This document shows positions 50,345-55,632 of a DNA stretch of 55,632 nt, one piece after another. A program made the position numbers and the translations under genes. Positions within the stretch are counted from its first letter, which is position 1, and every line of letters begins with the position of its first letter. The stretch is taken from assembly GCA_019635285.1 (NCBI GenBank), contig JAHBZS010000031.1, forward strand, positions 1-55,632. The letters are read 5' to 3'. The stretch is from Rubrivivax sp. (lineage in GTDB: Bacteria > Pseudomonadota > Gammaproteobacteria > Burkholderiales > Burkholderiaceae_C). The notes below the pieces were generated by a model. The model worked only from the letters and a program-made list of their open reading frames with translations, ran no database searches and was not told the origin of the DNA.

Positions 50345-50770
50345 GTGCTCGACAACCTGAAGTCCCCCCTCGTCGTCGTCGGCCGCGTGCTACTGGCGCT
50401 GATGTTCATCCTGGCCGGCCTCAGCAAGCTCACCAACATCGCCGGCACCGCCGGCTACATCGCCAGCGGCGGGCTGCCTGCGCCGATGCTGCTGGCCGTG
50501 GTGGTGGGCCTGCTCGAACTGCTGGGCGGCCTCGCCATCGCCGTGGGCTTCCACGCGCGCTGGGCCGCGCTGGCGCTGGGCCTGTTCACCTTGCTCGCCA
50601 GCGTGCTGTTCCACCGCTACTGGGCGGTGCCGGCCGATCAGGCCATGGTGCAACAACTGATGTTCATGAAGAACCTGTCGGTGGCCGGCGGAATGTTCAT
50701 CGTCGCGGCGCTGGGCGCCGGACCGGCCAGCCTCGACGCGCGCCGCACGCCGCGCCTGACGCGCGCCTGA
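50345..50770 (+). CDS. DoxX family membrane protein
   Basis: A 141-residue protein with four hydrophobic helices (VVVGRVLLALMFILAGLSKL, LLAVVVGLLELLGGLAIAVG, ALALGLFTLLASVLFHRYW, NLSVAGGMFIVAALG). The family is related to the small subunit of thiosulfate:quinone oxidoreductase and to oxidoreductases of unknown role. GTG start with GAGGAG eight bases ahead. Confidence 0.88.
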   Translation: MLDNLKSPLVVVGRVLLALMFILAGLSKLTNIAGTAGYIASGGLPAPMLLAVVVGLLELLGGLAIAVGFHARWAALALGLFTLLASVLFHRYWAVPADQAMVQQLMFMKNLSVAGGMFIVAALGAGPASLDARRTPRLTRA

Positions 50771-50791
50771 GCGACACGCCCAAGGCATCCA

Positions 50792-50863
50792 GGCCGCAAG
50801 GCCGGCACCCTGATCAAGGCCGCAAGGCCGACACCCCGATCAGGGCCGCGAGGCCGACACCAG
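50792..50863. repeat. three-copy 26-bp minisatellite
   Basis: Units start at 50792, 50818 and 50844: GGCCGCAAGGCCGGCACC then CTGATCAA; GGCCGCAAGGCCGACACC then CCGATCAG; GGCCGCGAGGCCGACACC, partial. Each unit can form a GGCC-GCAA-GGCC hairpin with a GNRA-type loop. The array spans the gap between convergent doxX and methyltransferase and reaches into the methyltransferase 3' end; the stop (50840-50842) lies inside unit 2. Confidence 0.8.
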
Positions 50864-51715
50864 CCAGGTCGAGCCGCCCAGGCTGACCTGGCCGTCGCTC
50901 GCGGCCTGGGCCGCGAGCGCGCGCTCGATGCCCTGCAGGATCGCCGGCAGATGCTCGGGGCCGGCCTCGCGCGCCAGCCGCGCCGTCGGGCCGACGCGCA
51001 CCGCGCCTTCGGCGGCTTCGCGCGCCGTGGCGCCCAGCCGGATCGGCGCATCGACACGCTGCAGATCGATGCCGCTGAAGCCCGCGTCGGCGAGGATCGA
51101 GCGCGTGCGCTCGCCGTCGGCGAAGGCGAACGGGCCCGGTGCCAATGGGTCCGCCGGCGGCGGCGTGATGCCCAGCACCTTGCGCGCCGCCACCAGCGGC
51201 GCCATGGCCCACGAGTTGTCGCGCGGCGCCCGCCAGCACACGAACACCAACCGCCCACCCGGGCGCAGCGCCGCGTGCAGATGCTTGAACGCCGCCACCG
51301 GGTCGGCGAAGAACATCACGCCGAAGCGCGAATACAGCAGGTCGATGCCGGCCGCCAGCGGCGCCACCGACGCGTCGGCCTCGTCGAAGCGCAGTTGGCG
51401 CAACCCCGCCGCCGCGGCACGCTGGCGCGCCACCGCCAGCATCGGCTGCGAGACATCGACGCCGAGCACCTGACCCGTCTCGCCGACCTGCCGCGCCAGG
51501 GCGAGCGCGGTGTCCCCGCAACCGCAGCCGATGTCGATGACGCGCTCGCCCGGCCGCGCCGCAGCGCGCTGCAGCGCGGCCTCGCCGAAGGCGGCGACCA
51601 CCGCATCGGTCTCGCGCTGCGATTCGGCCCAGCGCTGGCCCAGCGTACCGTTCCATTCGGCGATCTGTTCGGCGTTGTCGGTGGGCATGGTGGGCTCCGG
51701 TGTGGCGTCGGCCAT
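50840..51715 (-). CDS. class I SAM-dependent methyltransferase
   Basis: A 291-residue methyltransferase of the UbiE/methyltransf_11 type: motif I VIDIGCGCGDTALALA (59-74), then VLGVDVSQPML (acidic loop) and LRPGGRLVFVCW (motif IV). The C-terminal 25 residues run into the minisatellite repeat and may vary in length between strains. GGAG lies five bases before the ATG at 51715. Substrate unknown. Divergent from the acyl-CoA dehydrogenase, 38 bases apart. Confidence 0.85.
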   Translation of the reverse strand: MADATPEPTMPTDNAEQIAEWNGTLGQRWAESQRETDAVVAAFGEAALQRAAARPGERVIDIGCGCGDTALALARQVGETGQVLGVDVSQPMLAVARQRAAAAGLRQLRFDEADASVAPLAAGIDLLYSRFGVMFFADPVAAFKHLHAALRPGGRLVFVCWRAPRDNSWAMAPLVAARKVLGITPPPADPLAPGPFAFADGERTRSILADAGFSGIDLQRVDAPIRLGATAREAAEGAVRVGPTARLAREAGPEHLPAILQGIERALAAQAASDGQVSLGGSTWLVSASRP

Positions 51716-51753
51716 TCTCGCTCCGTCGCGGCGCGTACCATCACCCTTGCACC

Positions 51754-52920
51754 ATGGACTTTTCATTCAGCGAAGACCAGCTTGCCATCCGCGAAGGCGT
51801 CGCCGCCGTGGTGCGTGCCTTCGGCGACGACTACTGGCTGGCGCGCGACGAAGACGGCGAATTCCCGCATGCCTTCCATCGTGCGATGGCCGAAGCCGGC
51901 TGGCTGGGCATCACCATGCCGGTGGCGTACGGCGGCGCGGGCCTGGGCGTCACCGAAGCCGCGGTGATGATGCACGAGGTGGCCAGCCACGGCGGCGGCA
52001 TGGCCGCGGCGTCGTCGGTGCACATCAATCTGTTCGGGCCGCACCCCATCGTGGTCTTCGGCACGGCCGAGCAGAAAGCCCGCTGGATTCCGCGGCTGGT
52101 GCAGGGGCAGGACCAGGTGGCCTTCGGCTTCACCGAGCCCGACGCCGGGCTCAACACCACCGCCATCAAGACCTTCGCGCGCAAGGTCGACGGCGGCTAC
52201 GTGGTGCGCGGCCAGAAGGTCTGGACCAGCACCGCGCAGGTGGCCGGCAAGATCATGCTGCTGACGCGCACCACGCGGCTCGAGGACTGCGCCCGCCCTA
52301 CCGACGGCATCAGCATCTTCTACACCGACCTGGACCGCAGCCGCATCGACGTGCACCGCATCGCCAAGATGGGGCGCAAGGCGGTGGACAGCAACGCGAT
52401 CTACATCGACGACCTGTTCGTGCCCGAGCACGACCGCATCGGCGAAGAAGGCAAGGGCTTCGGCTACATCCTGCACAGCCTGAACCCGGAGCGGCTGCTG
52501 ATCGGCGCCGAGGCCATCGCCATCGGCCGCGACGCGCTGCGCCGCGCCGCCAAGTACGCCGCCGAGCGCGTGGTCTTCGGCCGCCCGATCGGCCAGAACC
52601 AGGGCATCCAGCATCCGCTGGCCGAGCGCTGGATGGCGCTGGAAGCCGCCTGGGCCATGGTCATGAAGGGCGCCTGGCTGTACGACCGCCACCAGCCCTG
52701 CGGCGCCGAGGCCAACGCCGCCAAGTTCCTGGGGGCGCGCGCCGGCCATGACGCCTGCCAGCAGGCGGTGATGACGCATGGCGGCTTCGGCTATGCCAAG
52801 GAATACCACGTCGACCGGCTGCTGCGCGAAGTGATGATCACGCGGCTGGCGCCCGTCAGCGAGCAGATGATCCTGTCCTTCATCGCCGAGAAGGTGCTCG
52901 ACCTGCCTCGGTCCTACTGA
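51754..52920 (+). CDS. acyl-CoA dehydrogenase family protein
   Basis: A 388-residue flavoprotein. FAD/substrate regions AFGFTEPDAGLNTTAI and VWTSTAQVAGKIM, and the C-terminal VMTHGGFGYAKEYHVDRLLRE, are present. The usual short-chain catalytic site near the C-terminus (YEGT) reads APVS, whereas a Glu at E246 in LNPERLLIGAEA fits the position used by isovaleryl- and long-chain-type enzymes, so the enzyme is probably active. Chain length unknown. Confidence 0.9.
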   Translation: MDFSFSEDQLAIREGVAAVVRAFGDDYWLARDEDGEFPHAFHRAMAEAGWLGITMPVAYGGAGLGVTEAAVMMHEVASHGGGMAAASSVHINLFGPHPIVVFGTAEQKARWIPRLVQGQDQVAFGFTEPDAGLNTTAIKTFARKVDGGYVVRGQKVWTSTAQVAGKIMLLTRTTRLEDCARPTDGISIFYTDLDRSRIDVHRIAKMGRKAVDSNAIYIDDLFVPEHDRIGEEGKGFGYILHSLNPERLLIGAEAIAIGRDALRRAAKYAAERVVFGRPIGQNQGIQHPLAERWMALEAAWAMVMKGAWLYDRHQPCGAEANAAKFLGARAGHDACQQAVMTHGGFGYAKEYHVDRLLREVMITRLAPVSEQMILSFIAEKVLDLPRSY

Positions 52921-52932
52921 TCACCGCATTTC

Positions 52933-54417
52933 ATGTCCATCGTCTTCGACAACAGCTATGCCCGCGACCTGCCCGGCGCCTACGTCGCCTGGCGGCCCAC
53001 CCAGGCGCCGGCACCGCAGATGCTGTTCCTGAACCGCGCGCTGGCCGAGGAACTGGGCTTCGATGCAGCGGCGGTCGACGGCGCGGCCGGCGCCGCGCTG
53101 TTCTCCGGCAACGCCCTGCCCGACGGCGCCGAGCCGCTGGCGCAGGCCTACGCCGGCCACCAGTTCGGCGGCTTCTCGCCGCAGCTGGGCGACGGGCGCG
53201 CGCTGCTGGTGGGCGAAGTCGTCGACCGCCACGGCCAGCGCCGCGACATCGCCTTCAAGGGCAGCGGACGCACGCCCTTCTCACGCGGCGGCGACGGCAA
53301 GGCCGCCGTGGGGCCGATGCTGCGCGAGGCGCTGATCAGCGAAGCCATGCACGCGCTGGGCATCCCGACCACACGCGCGCTGGCGGTGGTGGCCACCGGC
53401 GAGCCGGTGCAGCGCGAGGTGGCGCTGCCCGGTGCCGTGCTCACGCGCGTCGCCGCCAGCCACCTGCGCGTCGGCACCTTCCAGTACTTCGCAGCGCGTG
53501 GCGACATCGACGGGCTGCGCCGGCTGGCCGACTACGCCATCGCGCGCCACGACCCCGCGCTGGCCGACGCGCCCGACCGCCCGCTGGCGCTGCTGCGCGC
53601 GGTGGCCGAGCGCCAGGCGCGGCTGATCGCGCGGTGGATGAACGTGGGCTTCATCCACGGCGTGATGAACACCGACAACATGACGATCTCGGGCGAGACC
53701 ATCGACTACGGCCCCTGCGCCTTCTTGGAGGCCTACGACCCGGCCACGGTGTTCAGCAGCATCGACCAGGGCGGCCGCTACGCCTACGGCAACCAGCCGT
53801 TGATCGCGCGCTGGAACCTGGCGCGGCTGGCCGAGGCGCTGCTGCCGCTGATGGCCGATGCCAACGACGAAGCCGCGGTCAAGCAGGCGGTGGCGCAGGT
53901 GACGACGGTCATCGACGACTTCCCCGCGTGGTACGCGCAGGCGCTGCTGCAGGGCCAGCGCGCCAAGCTCGGCTTGCAGCAAGCGGACGATGGCGACGCG
54001 GCGCTGGCCGAGGACTTCCTGTCGCTGCTGCAGCAGCACGCCGTCGATTTCACGCTGGCTTGGCGGCGTCTTGCGGATGCCGCAGCGGGTGACGCCAACC
54101 CCTTGCGTGCGCTGTTTGCCGAAGCCGCGGCCGTGAATCCCTGGCAGCAGCGCTGGCAGGCACGCGCCGAGCGCGATGGCGGCGATGCCGCCCAGCGGGC
54201 CGCGCGCATGCGCCTGGTGAACCCGTGGATCATCCCGCGCAACCATCGCGTCGAGGAGGCGCTGGCCGCGGCCTCGACGCAACTCGACCTGAAGCCCTTC
54301 GACACGCTGCTGGCGGCGCTGCGCCAACCCTACGACGAAGACCCGGCGCGGTCCGCCTACACGCAACCCGCGCCGGCGCAGCTGACGGCCGGCTACCGCA
54401 CCTTCTGCGGCACCTAG
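52933..54417 (+). CDS. selO: protein adenylyltransferase SelO
   Basis: Pseudokinase-fold AMPylator (YdiU/SelO family), 494 residues. Marks: YAGHQFGGFSPQLGDGRA, DIAFKGSGRTPFSRGGDG, and RWMNVGFIHGVMNTDNMTIS with the metal-binding DN equivalent. The last residues are FCGT, with Cys at the antepenultimate position where eukaryotic SelO has selenocysteine. It AMPylates proteins under oxidative stress in studied bacteria. It follows the acyl-CoA dehydrogenase by 12 bases. Confidence 0.95.
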   Translation: MSIVFDNSYARDLPGAYVAWRPTQAPAPQMLFLNRALAEELGFDAAAVDGAAGAALFSGNALPDGAEPLAQAYAGHQFGGFSPQLGDGRALLVGEVVDRHGQRRDIAFKGSGRTPFSRGGDGKAAVGPMLREALISEAMHALGIPTTRALAVVATGEPVQREVALPGAVLTRVAASHLRVGTFQYFAARGDIDGLRRLADYAIARHDPALADAPDRPLALLRAVAERQARLIARWMNVGFIHGVMNTDNMTISGETIDYGPCAFLEAYDPATVFSSIDQGGRYAYGNQPLIARWNLARLAEALLPLMADANDEAAVKQAVAQVTTVIDDFPAWYAQALLQGQRAKLGLQQADDGDAALAEDFLSLLQQHAVDFTLAWRRLADAAAGDANPLRALFAEAAAVNPWQQRWQARAERDGGDAAQRAARMRLVNPWIIPRNHRVEEALAAASTQLDLKPFDTLLAALRQPYDEDPARSAYTQPAPAQLTAGYRTFCGT

Positions 54418-54444
54418 CACACACCCATTCCAGGAGACGACCCC

Positions 54445-55509
54445 ATGGCCCGCACCCACCGCATCGCCGCGATCCCCGGCGACGGCATCGGCAAGGAAGT
54501 GATGCCCGAAGGCCTGCGCGTGCTCGAAGCCGCCGCCCGGCGCTTCGGCTTCGACCTGCAGCTGACGCCCATCCCCTGGGCCAGCTGCGACCACTATGCG
54601 CAGACCGGTCAGATGATGCCGGACGACTGGAAGGCCCAGCTGCAGGGCCTGGACGCGCTGTACTTCGGCGCCGTGGGCTGGCCGGCCACGGTGCCCGACC
54701 ATGTGTCGCTGTGGGGCAGCCTGCTGAAGTTCCGCCGCGAGTTCGACCAGTACATCAACCTGCGGCCGGTGCGCCTGTTCGACGGCGTGCCCTGCCCGCT
54801 GGCCGGGCGCAAGCCGGGCGACATCGACTACCTGATCGTGCGCGAGAACACCGAGGGCGAATACACCAGCCTGGGTGGCGTGATGTACGCCGGCACCGAG
54901 CGCGAGCTGGTCATCCAGGAGGCAGTGTTCTCGCGCTTCGGCGCCGACCGTGTGCTGCGCTATGCCTTTGAGCTGGCGCGTTCGCGGCCGCGCAAGCAGC
55001 TGACCGTGGCCACCAAGAGCAACGGCATCGCCGTGAGCATGCCGTGGTGGGACGCGCGCACCGACGCGATGGCTCAGGCCTACCCCGACATCGCGGTGGA
55101 CAAGCAGCACATCGACATCCTGAGCGCACGCTTCGTGCTGCAGCCGCAGCGCTTCGACGTCGTGGCCGCGACCAACCTGTTCGGCGACATCCTGTCCGAC
55201 CTGGGGCCGGCCACCACCGGCACCATCGGCCTGGCGCCATCGGCCAACCTGAACCCCGAGCGCAAGTTCCCGTCGTTGTTCGAGCCGGTGCACGGCTCGG
55301 CGCCGGATATCTACGGCCAGAACATCGCCAACCCGATCGCCATGATCTGGTCCGGCGCGCTGATGCTCGACTTCCTGGGCGAGCGCGCGGCGCACGACGC
55401 CATCCTGCGTGCCATCGAACGCGTGCTGGTCGACGGCCCGCACACCGCCGACCTGGGGGGCAAGGCCTCGACGACGGCAGTTGGACAGGCGATCGCAGCG
55501 TTGATCTGA
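54445..55509 (+). CDS. tartrate dehydrogenase/decarboxylase-like, isocitrate/isopropylmalate DH superfamily
   Basis: A 354-residue NAD-dependent beta-decarboxylating dehydrogenase. IPGDGIGKEVMPEGL (start), LIVRENTEGEYTSLGG (substrate loop), TKSNGIAVSMPWWD, and NLFGDILSDLGPATTGTIG (superfamily signature with metal Asp) are all present. DALYFGAVGWPATVPDHVSL and the substrate loop fit tartrate or D-malate dehydrogenase better than LeuB; exact substrate uncertain. CAGGAGACGACCCC precedes the ATG. Confidence 0.88.
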   Translation: MARTHRIAAIPGDGIGKEVMPEGLRVLEAAARRFGFDLQLTPIPWASCDHYAQTGQMMPDDWKAQLQGLDALYFGAVGWPATVPDHVSLWGSLLKFRREFDQYINLRPVRLFDGVPCPLAGRKPGDIDYLIVRENTEGEYTSLGGVMYAGTERELVIQEAVFSRFGADRVLRYAFELARSRPRKQLTVATKSNGIAVSMPWWDARTDAMAQAYPDIAVDKQHIDILSARFVLQPQRFDVVAATNLFGDILSDLGPATTGTIGLAPSANLNPERKFPSLFEPVHGSAPDIYGQNIANPIAMIWSGALMLDFLGERAAHDAILRAIERVLVDGPHTADLGGKASTTAVGQAIAALI

Positions 55510-55613
55510 GTCTGCGGGCTGCTCTCGGCGTTTTGCAGTCTTTGGGCCCCTGACTTCTCAGGTCTGCGCGGGCCGAGGCTGGCGGGCGAACGCATCCGCT
55601 CATGTCCCCCGAC

Positions 55614-55631
55614 CGCGCCATGAATGGCGCG
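55614..55631. other. hairpin at window end
   Basis: CGCGCCA (55614-55620), loop TGAA, TGGCGCG (55625-55631). It may be a terminator of the preceding gene, but the window ends before a T-run could be seen. From 55510 to here nothing else is visible. Confidence 0.3.
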
Positions 55632-55632
55632 C

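Noticed and set aside
50771-50870. CRISPR-like array
   Set aside because: The three 26-bp units are contiguous without spacers, so this is a tandem repeat and not a CRISPR.
43830-51715. Accessory or defence island
   Set aside because: The region holds methyltransferases and lipoproteins, but no nuclease, restriction, toxin-antitoxin or mobile gene; GC content and codon use look the same as in the flanks.

Overview
The window is about 55.6 kb of high-GC DNA (roughly 70% by eye) from the core chromosome of a betaproteobacterium. I infer order Burkholderiales, probably near the Rubrivivax/Leptothrix/Roseateles group. The reasons are the order rpsO-pnp-quinone oxidoreductase-tpiA-secG-tRNA-Leu-nuoA..N, an iscR-S-U-A-hscB-hscA-fdx cluster, an intracellular PHB depolymerase, the zapA/6S RNA/EVE-protein arrangement, and many GTG starts. 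I saw no insertion sequence, prophage, CRISPR array, integrase or plasmid gene. No gene-free stretch exceeds about 245 bases.

Layout. (1) 7-15260, minus strand: a NUDIX hydrolase and the complete 14-gene respiratory complex I operon nuoA-N, packed with ATGA overlaps; the exception is a 142-base nuoC/nuoD spacer spanned by a possible small ORF. (2) 15286-21785, minus: tRNA-Leu(GAG), secG, tpiA, a quinone-oxidoreductase-like gene, pnp, rpsO and a class I aminotransferase, with structured leaders before rpsO and pnp. (3) 21905-30947: a sigma-32-type hsp20 on plus, then on minus tsaD, the ISC iron-sulfur assembly operon with an IscR box at its promoter, and uvrB. (4) 31066-36287, plus: aromatic aminotransferase, phaZ, rsxB-like ferredoxin, nth, a ZapB-like coiled coil, zapA, 6S RNA and an EVE-domain protein. 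(5) 36312-43817: a PAS-GGDEF protein with a dead active site, a flavoprotein, rpsU, yqeY-like, a TIGR01244 protein, an orphan TRAP binding protein, pmbA, yjgA and mog. (6) 43830-55509: two SAM methyltransferases, cysE, two lipoproteins, trmJ, suhB, an EamA transporter, a small unknown protein, DoxX, an acyl-CoA dehydrogenase, selO and a tartrate-dehydrogenase-like enzyme.

How the genes connect: the ISC operon supplies Fe-S clusters to several products encoded here (NuoB/E/F/G/I, RsxB, Nth, Fdx and IscR itself). pnp with rpsO, rpsU, yjgA, trmJ, tsaD and 6S RNA serve translation and RNA metabolism. PhaZ, the acyl-CoA dehydrogenase and complex I belong to carbon-store oxidation and respiration.

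I found no convincing undescribed multi-gene system; this is mainly housekeeping DNA. The observations most worth checking are the GGDEF protein with an intact c-di-GMP inhibitory site but a destroyed catalytic motif, the mutually exclusive pairing in the rpsO leader, the ORF linking nuoC to nuoD, a 26-bp hairpin minisatellite running through a methyltransferase stop codon, the lone rsxB fused by overlap to nth, and a two-repeat lipoprotein coupled to an EamA transporter. All coordinates, motifs and pairings were read by eye; no alignment or database search was run.
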